Assembly (NCBI GenBank): GCA_006384855.1
Contig: VCJN01001379.1
Coordinates: 1 to 64,000 of the forward strand
Reading direction: 5' to 3'
DNA: 64,000 nucleotides
Source of the DNA: Tetraselmis striata
Taxonomy: Eukaryota; Chlorophyta; Chlorodendrophyceae; Chlorodendrales; Chlorodendraceae
Made by a program: the position numbers and the translations under genes. Below the pieces are notes generated by a model. That model saw only the letters and a list, made by a program, of their open reading frames with translations. It made no database searches and had not been told where the DNA came from. Below are positions 45,009-54,736 of the stretch, piece after piece; position 1 is the stretch's first letter; each line of letters opens with the position of its first letter.

Positions 45009-46350
45009 TGTAATATTTGTCATGCATCGCTGGGGTATGTGTGAGTGGATGCCCCGCCGCCACATCCCCCCCCCCACCCCCCCCCCCCCCCCATTTACAC
45101 TTGTGCACTCATAAAGTTTGGGCTGGTTTCGGAGCAATACATGTACGTATGTATATACATACAATGGAACGTAGGACCTGCGCGGAAAGAGGGGGGGCTG
45201 GCGGAATGCGTTGGGGGTGCGTAGAGTAGCGTGTTGGTGAGATTCGGGGTGCATCGGACGCCGGATGCCCATCCACCCAGCGTAAAAGACGCCTACGTAA
45301 TATTCACACTATATATATTCACACGCAAATGTGTGAAAACCGGACATTCCGTGCGTGCCGGATGGGTGGGAATACGGCGTCCGATGCAGCCAAAACCCCA
45401 GCAACACGCTATTCTGTGCACCGCCAATGCACTCCGCCAGCACCGCCTCATTCTCTGTCGATTTCGAAAACGCCTTCACATTACCCACCGGTAATTGCAA
45501 TTGCCACCGTGTAATGTTGTCACGATGTGCGCACACAACAACACTTACTACCGGTTCCGACGCGGATGGAGGCGGGGCTTGCGGAGTGAGTTGGGGGTGC
45601 GTAGAGTAGCGTGCTGCAAATAATTGGGGTGCATCGGACGCCGGATGCCCACCCACCCGGCGTAAAAGACGCGTAATATTCACACTTTATTAACACACAA
45701 ATGTGTGAAAACCGGACATTCCGTGCCGGATGGGTGGGAATACGGCGTCCGATGCAGCCAAAACCCCAGCAACACGCTATTCTGTGCACCGCCAATGCAC
45801 TCCGCCAGCACCGCCACATTCTCTGTCGATTTCGAAAACGCCTTCACATTGTCCACCGCTAATTGCAATTGCCGTGTAATGTTGTCACGATGTGCGCACA
45901 CAACAACACTTACTACCGGTTCCGACGCGGATGGAGGCGAGGCTTGCGGAGTGCGTTGGGGGTGCGTAGAGTAGCGTGCTGCAAATAATTGGGGTGCATC
46001 GGACGCCGGATGCCCATCCACCCGGCGTAAAAGACGCGTAATATTCACACTGCTTTATTAACACACAAATGTGTGAAAACCGGACATTCCGTGCCGGATG
46101 GGTGGGAATACGGCGTCCGATGCAGCCAAAACCCCAGCAACACGCTATTCTGTGCACCGCCAATGCACTCCGCCAGCACCGCCTCATTCTCTGTCGATTT
46201 CGAAAACGCCTTCACATTATCCACCGCTAATAATTGCAATTGCCACCGTTTAATGTTGTCACGATGTGCGCACACAACAACACTTACTACCGGTTCCGAC
46301 GCGGATGGAGGCGAGGCTTGCGGAGTGCACTTGCGGTGCACAGACTAGCG
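45009..46350 (+). repeat. 370-bp satellite, block A (inside CACTA-like copy 1)
   Basis: Tandem units recur with GGGGTGCATCGGACGCCGGA at about 45,246, 45,626 and 45,991 (period 365-380 bp). Each unit has two near-complementary 31-nt arms: GCATCGGACGCCGGATGCCC... and, about 65 nt later, ...GGGAATACGGCGTCCGATGC. Between them lies AATATTCACAC...GTGTGAA. Frames open on both strands come from the repeat sequence, not a gene. The block opens with ATGTAATATTTGTCATGCAT, which is also where the LINE ends at 58,872. Confidence 0.92.
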
Positions 46351-46445
46351 GGAGACTAGACCCATTGTCGCTTATTTACAAGCACGGGCGGTGCTGCCAG
46401 ACCTGATCGTCTACGGCCGATATAATATTCACACTATATTAACAT

Positions 46446-46492
46446 CGGTGCACACCGCCGCACACCGCCGCACACCGCCGCACACCGCTGCG
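46446..46492 (+). repeat. CACACCGCCG short tandem repeat
   Basis: About four 10-bp units, CACACCGCCG, just after the satellite block. Also present in copy 2 (about 61,888-61,927, opposite strand). Confidence 0.85.
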
Positions 46493-46623
46493 CGCGCACA
46501 TTCGTCGCACACATTATCCCGGATTCACTCGCCGTATCCATTACGCCGTGCTACTTCAACAATAAACATTGCGAAATTACACCGACACAATGCCGCACCG
46601 ACTAGCTCTTGACAATACGTGCA

Positions 46624-46631
46624 TATAAATA
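46624..46631 (+). promoter_or_regulatory. Putative TATA box of the spliced basic gene
   Basis: TATAAATA in GTGCATATAAATAGTAGTGG, identical in copy 2 (61,744-61,751, opposite strand). A candidate exon begins within about 100 bp downstream, at the distance expected for a core promoter. Confidence 0.45.
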
Positions 46632-46776
46632 GTAGTGGCGCGCTGCTCCTCGCCTCCGATGTGTCGTTGACTGCTGCGGAAGGCGGTCGTCGACTGGGTG
46701 TTAGTTTCTCCACCTCGGCCGCCCCCCCCCCCCCCCCCCCGCCCCCCCCCCCCCCCCCTTCACCGCTCACAGCGCC

Positions 46777-47065
46777 ATGGCCGACCTCGCCCCCCCGGGC
46801 AAAAGTGGGCGGCGAGCCTTGTTGTCTCGCGTGTCCGCGCCGCCGGCATCGAGGAGGACGAGAAAGACATGAGGAAACCCGTGACAAGGTGGGCGCGCAA
46901 CAAAACACTCCATCCTCCGCATTAGCACGCACCCACTCGTGGCTAACTTGTGCCGCGCGCAGGTTCGTCCGGGAGCGCCGTAAGGCCCACCTCAACGCCA
47001 AGGCTTCCACAGTGCCAGCGGCGCAACTCGTGGTGGCCGAGGAGGCCGCATCCTCAGCCGCTTAA
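46777..47065 (+). CDS. Spliced basic protein of the CACTA-like element
   Basis: A reading frame through AAGIEEDEKDMRKPVTR ends at an in-phase donor, AAG|GTGGGC. Acceptor GCGCAG then gives FVRERRKAHLNAKASTVPAA, QLVVAEEAASSAA and a stop (47,063-47,065). Splicing keeps the frame (AG|G TTC GTC = R-F-V). The intron is about 73 nt. The start codon is not settled: ATG 46,777 is in another frame, and a poly-C tract precedes it. Copy 2 has an extra T turning RERRK into RERR-stop. No family recognised; the basic helix suggests DNA binding. Confidence 0.4.
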
Positions 47066-47137
47066 AGGCGAAACGATTGTGGCTTGTTGTGGGTGTCTGG
47101 GCACAGGGGGCGTCCCGACGCCAAGGTAAGGAAGCTC

Positions 47138-47365
47138 ATGGCGGCGTCGTCGACGGCACAGCCTCCCGGGGTGGTGAAGACACTGACGGATGACAAGAAG
47201 CGGAAGAGGCCAGTGAAGAGACGCCGAGGTAAGAAACTGACGGTCGCGGAGTCGGAGGCGGAGTCGGAGGCGGAGGCGGAGGCGGAGGCGGAGGCGGAGG
47301 CGGAGGCAGCGAGATCGTCGAAGCGGAGGGTCCCCCGGGCACGCAAGAACAAGAACAAGCAGTAG
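47138..47365 (+). CDS. Lys/Arg and Glu-Ala repeat protein
   Basis: From ATG 47,138: MAASSTAQPPGVVKTL, then DDKKRKRPVKRRRGKKL (likely nuclear localisation signal), ESEAESEAEAEAEAEAEA (a GAGGCG-type hexamer run), and a basic end, RRVPRARKNKNKQ. The same ORF is intact in copy 2 (61,012-61,239, minus) with small changes in the Glu-Ala repeat. Both copies stay open, which hints at function, but the function is unknown. Confidence 0.5.
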   Translation: MAASSTAQPPGVVKTLTDDKKRKRPVKRRRGKKLTVAESEAESEAEAEAEAEAEAEAARSSKRRVPRARKNKNKQ

Positions 47366-47369
47366 CCCC

Positions 47370-48052
47370 CGCCCCCTTTACCCCCCCCCCCCCCCCAGGC
47401 GGGAGCGGCTGGCGGCGAGGGGGGGCGGGGGGGGCGGGGCGGGCGTGGTCCCCCCGCCCCCGCACCCCCCCCCCCCCCCCCCCGGGCCACATCCCCCGAT
47501 GGCAGCTGTCGCGAATATTGTAATTCAATCATTCTTCGGCAAACCGCTGCCTGCCCCCGCCCTCCCCCTCGCGAATATTTATGTAACGTGAGCACTCTTT
47601 GGCAAAACATGGCAGCCAAACCGCCCATCTGATGACCTTTGATCGGACGGCTGGCAGGCCCGATCAGCAGTACTAGTACTGCAAATTCCCCAGTGTTACC
47701 AAATACGTACGGCTGCGATTTGCGCTCCCATGTACTAATAGTCGTACTTATCCACAGGACGACTAGGGTTCGTGCCCGGGTACCGGGTACCGGGTACTAC
47801 ATCCCCGGTACCGGCGTCATAAATATATCGCGTACTACCCGGTACTACACGGACAACCTTGTACCTTGTACGTCAGTGCCATGTACGCTTCACCGGGCTG
47901 GTACGACTACCAGAATGATGACAAAAAGGATTTATCGCCCGCCGGCAATAACGCCGGATGTACTCGCACGTAACTGGATGGACGTGCCGCCACCAGCAGC
48001 AGCCTTCACGGATAAATAATAGTCGCTAGTAGTAGTGCTTCGTCACCTGTAT
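47370..48052 (+). other. Right subterminal region of the CACTA-like element
   Basis: C and G runs (47,378-47,484), then a direct repeat of CGCGAATATT...TTGGCAAA type (about 47,511-47,548 and 47,571-47,607). Next is a cluster of GGTACC/CCGGTAC motifs (47,777-47,880). Short frames here are not convincing genes. Clustered subterminal repeats are expected transposase-binding regions. The whole stretch is repeated, inverted, at about 60,315-61,000. Confidence 0.55.
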
Positions 48053-48074
48053 GTCACATCTGAATCTCACAGTG
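48053..48074 (-). repeat. Right terminal inverted repeat of CACTA-like copy 1
   Basis: Perfect 22-bp match to the left end, followed by the target duplication CGC (48,075-48,077) and the resumed RT reading frame ELLCRAARRRRRVPSHMLAA. Confidence 0.95.
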
Positions 48075-48900
48075 CGCGAGCTGCTCTGCCGCGCTGCCCG
48101 CCGCCGCCGCCGAGTGCCATCGCACATGCTCGCCGCGTTGGCGAGGAAAGAACAGTTTTGTTTTTACCTTGCTATCCCGCCGGCGCGCTTCTACCTCCGG
48201 GAAACGCACACCGTCCTAGACTCCTACTCGGTGTAGGACGGGGACGCACGTGAAACTAGCGCGTCAATTAATACGCGACCTATAGTGGTAGCGTGATGTG
48301 CCGACCCAGCGCAATGGAGCCCCGAATTTGCGGCCCGTTGAGTCATGCTACCTGCATGCCGACTCCAGCCACAACGGCTGGGGTGCGGTGCTGAACGAGC
48401 GCGTGGAGGCGCGCGGATACAAGTGCGAGGACGACCGGCAGCAGCACAACACGTACAAGGAATAATTGAAAGCGGTACGTGTCGCGGCTCATGCCTTTCT
48501 CCCTCACATATTCGGGCGCGATGTATTGCTGCCAGAGGACAGCAAGGCGGTAGTCCACGTGCTCTCCAACCTTATACGTCCCGCTCCCCAATACTTAAGG
48601 CAGAGTTACGGGAATTGTGGTACTTACTATATGTACACGACATCCGGCGGTTACGAGCTCTATACATGCGCTCCGCGGCGAACGCATTGGCGGGCATACT
48701 GTCACGTGGTGGACGAGTCGGATTAGGCGACCAATCGTCCTCGTATTTTCCGGTACGTCGACATGTTATTGTGGGATCGGCATATGGTGGACCGTTTTGC
48801 CACCATGAAGAACGCCCAAGTATCCTGGTACAATTATCGATGTTGGTGGGACCCTCGTACCGAGGCGGTCGACTCCCTCTCCCTACCTGACGACACGTAG
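48075..48900 (+). pseudogene. DIRS-type element 1: RT 3' part and RNase H
   Basis: Resumes directly after the transposon: ELLCRAARRRRRVPSHMLAA, QFCFYLAIPPARFYLRE and HTVLDS, the region that follows the RT palm in DIRS elements. After frameshifts the RNase H appears: LHADSSHNGWGAVLNERVEA (about 48,345-48,410, first catalytic D), HNTYKE then an in-frame TAA, LKAVRVAAHAFLPHIFGRDV (catalytic E region) and LLPEDSKAVVHVLSNL (catalytic D). Several stops and shifts make it non-functional. Confidence 0.85.
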
Positions 48901-49390
48901 CGGCGCCGCGAGTTGAATCGGTGCAATCCCCCCTTCGGCATGATGGGCGATCTCGTCCTCAAGCTGGGACGGTCAGGCGCAGCGGCTTCGGTGGTCGCCC
49001 CGCCGGCGTGGCACGATCGGCCGTGCGCGTGGATGCCGCAGCTATACGACATGGATACCGAGGTGCTGCACTACCTTGCCTCCCGCGGCCTGTTATTTCC
49101 CGGGCGGGGGCCGAGCCCACCGGCATATATATTTGGCCGCCGCGCTGGAGCGTGCTGCTCTTCCGAGTGCCGTTCCGTCATTTTTTTACAGCCCCCGTCG
49201 TACCGGCATCGCAGAATTAATTTCGCGGTCGGCGGTGCGATTTCCGGCGCCCCCCGCGCGCCCCAACGCCCCTCGCGCGCGCGGAGTCGCGCTCCGCCCC
49301 GGTATGCGCTGCGCGCGGTCGCGCCGGTGCCTTGGGCGGCCAGCTTGCGCGCGGGCGCGCTCCGCCTGTTGGGCGCGGACAACATCTGCC
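48901..49390 (+). pseudogene. DIRS-type element 1: RH-YR connector
   Basis: Reads NRCNPPFGMMGDLVLKLGRS then AWMPQLYDMDTEVLHYLASR. The N-P-P-F-x-x-x-x-x-x-x-x-K motif is typical of the region between RNase H and recombinase in DIRS/PAT elements. A basic low-complexity stretch (49,230-49,370) follows. Confidence 0.6.
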
Positions 49391-50116
49391 AAATGGCGGC
49401 GGACTTCCTGTCCACTACTCTAAAGCCGCGATGGGTCGCGTCCTACTATCGGAGTTGAACCTCTTCATGGACATCTGCGCGCTAGAGGGTACGTAGGTGT
49501 CTCCCCGCTAAACGCAGACACGCCCTTCATCGTCCGCTACATCTCTTGGGCGCCCGCAACATTTCTAGCCCTACATGTCCACGGTCAACACCTGATTCTT
49601 CCTCGACCACCCCCGGGAACCCGCTGCCCTAGGCTCGCACGGGTCAATCAAGCAGACGGCGGCTCGAAACTTGTTAAGGTGGACACCCGTGTGGCGGACA
49701 TCCGCGTGCCGCCCTCCAAGCGGACGTCGCCCATCGGTGCGTGCGGCGCGCGCGAGCCCTGCGAGACAACCCCAACTGCGATTTTTACGTTTTCCGCGGC
49801 CCCTTCCTCGGTACTGCGGTCGGTCTCTTGTTCCTCATCCGCCCGCATCCAGACGGGCACCACCGGTCGCGTGGAGGATATCGCGGTTGATTCCCGGATA
49901 ATTACGCTTTTTCGTCGGAAATCCAAGACCCACGGCCCGGACGAATTAGTTCTCGCTCTGCAGATGTCGTGGTCAGTCCATCCGGAGATCGCGGATCTCC
50001 TGCAGCACGCTTTTGTTATTCGTTACCGAGCTGCCGAGCTCCCCGCGGCCACGCATTTCTGGCGGCTACCTGGTGACCAGCCGGGCTCCCCGTCGTCGGA
50101 CATGGTTACCCACTAA
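49391..50116 (+). pseudogene. DIRS-type element 1: tyrosine recombinase lacking its catalytic C-terminus
   Basis: The N-terminal SAM-like domain is recognisable: MAADFLSTTLKPRWVASYYR, a stop, then LNLFMDICALEG and VSPLNADTPFIVRYISWAP. A later frame gives GRVEDIAVDSRIITLFRRKS and FWRLPGDQPGSPSSDMVTH, the part that normally precedes the H-x-x-R box. The sequence stops there, so the catalytic box and Tyr are missing. Element 2 retains them. A shared TAGAGCTGTGTTCTTGGGT tract follows in both elements (50,127 and 55,926). Confidence 0.7.
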
Positions 50117-50573
50117 ATTATGTTTAGAGCTGTGTTCTTGGGTTTTCCTTTTTTCCTCCCTGCCCTTAGGGTATGCGGGTGCCGACACCAATACTTAAGG
50201 TTTCGCAATGGTGCTTAAACACTTGTGCTTTAGCACGGGTGCTTTGGCACTCACTAGTGCTTTAGTACTGAGAGCCGATGTACGGCACCTCGCGTGCCGC
50301 CCACGGCGAGAACGGCGGTCACCCCGTACCCATCAAATCTTATAAAACCATCATCGTGCGCTAGACTGGGACACTCGCTTAGTTTTGTGCTAGCCTCATG
50401 CCCGCACAACATTATCTGGCGGTTTCGGACCGTGCAAAGTGTTGAAGCCCTCGGAAACGTAAATAAACCTTCCATCCTCCGCTCGCGCTGCTGCTACATG
50501 TCTGATAAGCTCAAACCGAGGCTATTCTTTTCTTTCTTCTCCACGCGGCTCTCTCCCCGACGATCCCTTTGAG
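50117..50573. other. Junction between two DIRS-type elements
   Basis: No gene recognised. Contains the shared post-YR tract and a run of GTGCTTTAGCAC-like short repeats (50,205-50,265: TGGTGCTTAAACAC, TGCTTTAGCAC, TGCTTTGGCAC, TGCTTTAGTAC). Likely terminal or UTR sequence of the elements. Confidence 0.5.
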
Positions 50574-52313
50574 ATGTTTGACATCGGCTCACCTATCGCC
50601 CCAAAGATTGTCGATGCCGGCAACGCGACAGCTGTCGGGGGCGTCGGAACAACAGCTATACTGAGGCAGACTCCATCGAGGCGGCGCGTGGTAAGGCCGA
50701 AGATACAAGGTTAAAGCAACTCATTCAGGAGCAGCTCGCTAGGTTCTTCACCACTCAAGAGACTCCTATGCCGCCGGCAGCCGCCGGTGAAGAAGACGCC
50801 ATACCGGACGGGAACGAGTCCCGCGCCGGTGGTCAAGATAGACCAAAATGTCCGTGCGCCCTTCGCGCCCCTTCGAGCGAACCACACTACCTTGACTGGA
50901 CAATCGCCCTCGCCACGGCCGGATTTCGAAAACGGGATGCCTCCCGACAGTCTGCGACGGCCGGGGCTCTTCCCCATATATCATTGCGCTCGACTTTGTG
51001 CTCGAGTACCTGCTTGGTAACCCCCGGCTCCAGCCGGCAACAGATGCATACTACCACGCCGCGTGCTACATACGGGCTTTCATCGCCGGCTCGACAATCC
51101 GGCTCCACAATGTACATAAGCTGCTGGCGGCAGCATGCGTCACCAAGGGAATTACTTCAGCCTTCGGGCGGCGGCTTGAGGCCATCGTCCACAGCATGGA
51201 GGCCATCGACAACGGCCATCGGTTCCGTCCGGCTTAACGATCTCCGCAAGCACCGGGACACACATATGCACCACGGCGACACCATCGCGCTCGACGTCGT
51301 ACGAGAGCGCTACCTCCGCCCCGGCACCGAGAACCTGGGGTCGCCCGAGTTTTCCGAGCTAATGGAGCTCTACAAGGACCATGTCTACGACGCCAACAAA
51401 AACCGAGCGCCGCAAAAACCACCGCCCGCCAGCGCTTCGGCGGCGCCCTCCGGCGCAATGACCGCGACCGGGATGGCGGCGGCGGCGGCCGGGAACACTT
51501 CAAGACTACGCGCCCGGGGCGCGAGGCGGTGGCGCCACGAGCCACCTACTTTGCAAAGGACGCCACCAAGGACTCTGGTAAAGGCAAGGCGAAGGTTGAG
51601 GCCCCTTCTGTCGAAAGAGCCGAATGATGGGATGTTCCGCCGTGTTGATCCTATGCAACTGCGTTTCGAGGACAAACCTCCGGGCGCGCCTTTCAAGTGA
51701 CGCTGCATCAACACGGCATCAACGAAGGCCTCTCCGCACTGAGTGTACCGCTTGTGCGCGCACTTCCGCGAGCAGCACGGCGAATGCTCGCAAGCCTTCT
51801 TAGCGAGGATGAGGCGGATACAGTCGCGAGAGGTGCGCTTGCATCCTGCTCGAGCTGTCATCCGCCCTTTACCCTTGTCGGGGTCAACCCCTCGGGCGCC
51901 ACTCTGCCCTTCAACACCGCGAGTCTACATCGACTCCCCCTTTCTGGCGCGGCCTTCCCGACTAGCCGCGCTAACCCTCTACGCCCACCGTCACCGCAGC
52001 GGCCTCTCACGGGCACCTAGACGAGCCCGGTACTCACGCAACGCTTGTTGCGAAGTTAACGGCTACAGTACCATGCCGTCATGGCATCCGCTTCGGGTCG
52101 CCCCTGGTCATGTCGACACCACCCGGCGAGCGTCACCCTCTAGCCCGGCAGCGGCGTACGGCGCGTTCCGACGTGTAGTCCGCCGCACCACAAAGACACT
52201 TACCTACTTCATCGTCGACGCCGAAGCGAAGACTATCTGCTAGAGCGAGCTTATGCGAGGCAGCATCGAGTTCCTCTACGGCACATACGACTGGGGTGCC
52301 AAGGTGCACGATT
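50574..52313 (+). pseudogene. DIRS-type element 2: gag-like region
   Basis: Frame-broken. MFDIGSPIAPKIVDAGNATA (50,574) is followed by a stop. LEYLLGNPRLQPATDAYYHA, CYIRAFIAGSTIRLHNVHKL and GRRLEAIVHSMEAIDNGHRF (about 50,998-51,230) form a helical capsid-like domain. It continues in another frame with HGDTIALDVVRERYLRPGTE (about 51,270) and a basic, Pro/Gly-rich tail. Beyond 51,700 only short pieces of frame remain (for example VYRLCAHFREQHGECSQAFL). RT and RNase H of this element are missing. Confidence 0.5.
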
Positions 52314-52521
52314 TGATCTAAACGTGTTTATGGGGTTTCCTAACGGACTATAGCTGTCCTAGTGCGACCCGTACGGTCTGTAGTGGTTTGAAGCCGTTAC
52401 CATCGGGGTTTGGTACGGGCTACCCCATCGCCCGCGAGCCCTGCGCTCCCGGCCGGGGAGCTACTTAGGACAGCCACCAGCAGCTCGTCTGCCATCTTCC
52501 AGCTCGCTGCCTTCGGCAGCG
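52314..52521 (+). repeat. 208-bp repeat family, copy A1
   Basis: Identical, as far as can be read, to 54,409-54,616 (same 208-bp length), and related to 8212-8410. Starts TGATCTAAACGTGTTTATGG and ends CTGCCTTCGGCAGCG, itself a small hairpin. A CGGGC/GCCCG stem surrounds TACCCCATC. Could be the direct terminal repeat of a small retroelement, a SINE, or the A part of a DIRS split repeat. Confidence 0.92.
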
Positions 52522-54377
52522 GCTTCGCGTACTTGTGCGCGCAAGGGTCACTGAGGCTGAACAAGTCCGCACCGAGGTTCATCCACCCGGTAGTGAGTCG
52601 TCGTGCCGCGCACATGCGTTACAACATCAGGCAGCGACAGACAGCCCCTCGGTAGTGTGGTTTTCCCTACTCGTGCGCCCGAGGTCGTTTTCCGTTTTTG
52701 CCCTGGCTTTGCAGCTGGGACGTTTTCGGATGGCGATGCGCACGGCAAGGAATTGGAGCTGGGGGGTCCCCGTTGGGGGGGTTTAAACCTCAACACCCGA
52801 AGTCGAGTCGCAATACAGGCCTTCGGGGCTCCCGCAGTGGAGCGCCCTCTCGCAGTAGTCAACTCTTGAGGTTTAGGTGAGGTGGACGCGCTCGGCACCA
52901 TGGCCGCTGCTCGTCACGGTTGTCAACGACGACAACTACGCCCACCGCAACAAATCGGCGCGGACGGAGGAGGACGTCCGTGTCGTCGGGGCGACCACTT
53001 GTTGTCCCGCAAGACACTGCAACCCAGTCCCCGTGTCCTCGCAGCAGGGCGCCGTGGCATCAACGGTCGTTACATGCTGTGGTTTTCCGGAACTACTCGC
53101 GTAATTGGCATGTTACATGGGTGGCGCCGCTCACGCGCCGGTGTTTTGAGAGGGCTCGTTGCCCTCGCCCCAATAAAGCTTCAGCAACGTTTGCTGTTGT
53201 AGCAGTGGGAGGCGTTTGTGCGGCCCGTGCCGATGCGTCTCCGACGTCTCATACTCCAACGTCGTCGTCACAAGGACCACGACAACCTGCAGCTGCCCGC
53301 CGGGGGGCAGCTCTACCACATGGCGTGCCTGGCGTCTCGTGGTGTACGTAACTACCCTTGGCCAACTCTGGGTTTGGGACTTCGGCGGCCGTCGCTGGTG
53401 CAGCAGCAGCGGCCGCCTCGTCGTCACCCTCGCTCCGACATCATTGGCATCGTTACGGGCCGGCATAGGCTACAAGGGCCTCTACGCCGGCCAACCCGCT
53501 TCCAACGTCACGGCAACGCATCTGTGACAACACGAGCTGCCCGCCGGGGGACAGCTCCGCCACCTAACGCGACTTGTGCGTTTCGTGGCATCATCCTAAG
53601 CCTACGCTTTGTGGGTTGGTCAGCAGCCGTCGTTGGTGCAGCAACGGCGGTCGGCTCACCGCTCTCCGCGAAGAAAGACCCACGGCGACAGCTAACCGAG
53701 TCGGCGGGTCTCCTGCGACGTCGCCGACAACCGACCCCGACACACCTGAACCGGTACGGCATGACCACATAGGGTTCCACATTTCCGCGCCCTCAGCGTT
53801 GTGCGTTTCACCCGCCGCTCTTCGCGCAAGGGGGCGAAACAACCACCGCTGGTGATGACGGCAGCAGTACATCGCTGTCATCGCGAGTTGTTGCGTGTCC
53901 ACCCCTCGTAACGTGCATCGCCAGTACAGGTACAGGGTACGAGTTATCATCGCGTCGGGTACAGTGCACCAGTACTTCACCTGACCGTACTCGGCGCGCT
54001 CGCGCGCTCGTGCGCGCAGCTGTACTCGTCCTACTCGTGCCTGTGCCGCTGCTTTGCTGGGCGCTCGCCGCCAACTTGGGCTTTGCTACCCCTACTGCTT
54101 CTACTGGCCTGCAGTTCCGGCTCGTGCCGCACGCCACCATGGCGCGCAACCAATGCTATAGGGCGCCGTCGGGAGACGGCGCCTTAATTCCGCGACACGT
54201 CCGGCCTATGTCATGCCGGCGTCAACATCTCCCGCCCGAGTCTGATGCGCCTGCGCCTCGATCGAGGTCCTCTTGGCGCGAGACCCCTCTACAACTCAAG
54301 ACATCTTCCGCCTTCGTCTGGTCGGCACGCCTGCCGACTGCCCACGCTCGCAGTCGTAAACGAACCGCGTGTAAACT
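52522..54377. other. 1.9-kb interval between identical 208-bp repeats
   Basis: No known protein recognised. GC-rich sequence with two diverged internal repeats about 244 bp apart: CAGCTGCCCGCCGGGGG-type blocks at 53,291 and 53,535, and GGTGCAGCA-type blocks near 53,395 and 53,635. All frames are short (the longest, 53,218-53,772, is Arg/Gln-rich). Most likely the non-autonomous interior of an element bounded by the 208-bp repeats. Confidence 0.5.
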
Positions 54378-54410
54378 GGCAAAACCAGACTCGAATGCAT
54401 GATTGAAATG
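54378..54410 (+). repeat. 33-bp direct repeat B1
   Basis: GGCAAAACCAGACTCGAATG plus CATGATTGAAATG, repeated exactly at 54,737-54,769 (B2). B1 abuts copy A2 of the 208-bp repeat. B2 contains the ATG-ATT-GAA-ATG that starts the recombinase gene. Confidence 0.95.
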
Positions 54411-54616
54411 ATCTAAACGTGTTTATGGGGTTTCCTAACGGACTATAGCTGTCCTAGTGCGACCCGTACGGTCTGTAGTGGTTTGAAGCCGTTACCATCG
54501 GGGTTTGGTACGGGCTACCCCATCGCCCGCGAGCCCTGCGCTCCCGGCCGGGGAGCTACTTAGGACAGCCACCAGCAGCTCGTCTGCCATCTTCCAGCTC
54601 GCTGCCTTCGGCAGCG
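54409..54616 (+). repeat. 208-bp repeat family, copy A2
   Basis: Same sequence as 52,314-52,521. Its left edge overlaps the TG that ends B1. After it, about 120 bp of pyrimidine-rich sequence leads to B2. Confidence 0.92.
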
Positions 54617-54736
54617 CCCTCCCGTTTTCCGCCTCCGCCCTGCGGGCTCCTCCTCCGACATTCCCTCCCCTTTCGCTGAACCTTCCTAGCCATAAAATGG
54701 CGCTTTTCCGTGTAAAACAGCCTCCGCACCCTTTTT

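Larger units (their letters stand above)
39876..48074 (+). mobile_element. CACTA/EnSpm-like DNA transposon, complete copy 1 (8,199 bp)
   Basis: Both ends read CACTGTGAGATTCAGATGTG plus AC, a perfect 22-bp terminal inverted repeat (39,876-39,897 and 48,053-48,074). It is flanked by CGC at 39,873-39,875 and 48,075-48,077. Deleting the element and one CGC rejoins the RT codons around ...GCGCTCGCC-CGC-GAGCTG..., restoring ALARELLCR, so the 3-bp duplication is well supported. CACT-type ends with 3-bp duplications are typical of CACTA/EnSpm. Cargo: C2HC finger, Tudor-like domain, transposase-like segment, minisatellite, minus-strand Cys-rich ORF, small basic ORFs, satellite block. Superfamily assignment rests on the ends, since the transposase is only weakly recognisable. 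Confidence 0.88.

Noticed and set aside
45231..46348. Several 80-125 residue ORFs on both strands in the satellite blocks
   Set aside because: They recur with the 370-bp period on both strands and change with indels between units, so they reflect repeat composition rather than genes.
45009..46350. Satellite or minisatellite as a CRISPR array
   Set aside because: The genome is eukaryotic, the units are contiguous without unique spacers, and there are no cas genes.
46710..46760. Poly-Pro proteins encoded around long C runs
   Set aside because: Pro or Gly runs here come from homopolymers whose length differs between the two transposon copies, so no protein should be inferred from them.
39876..48074. 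piggyBac assignment based on the Cys-rich ORF
   Set aside because: piggyBac elements duplicate TTAA and have different ends; here the ends are CACTG with a CGC duplication.
54409..54616. The identical 208-bp pair as ordinary LTRs of a coding retrotransposon
   Set aside because: The 1.9-kb interior has no recognisable gag or pol, and no TG...CA ends or flanking target duplication could be fixed. It is left as an unclassified repeat with a possible split-repeat layout.
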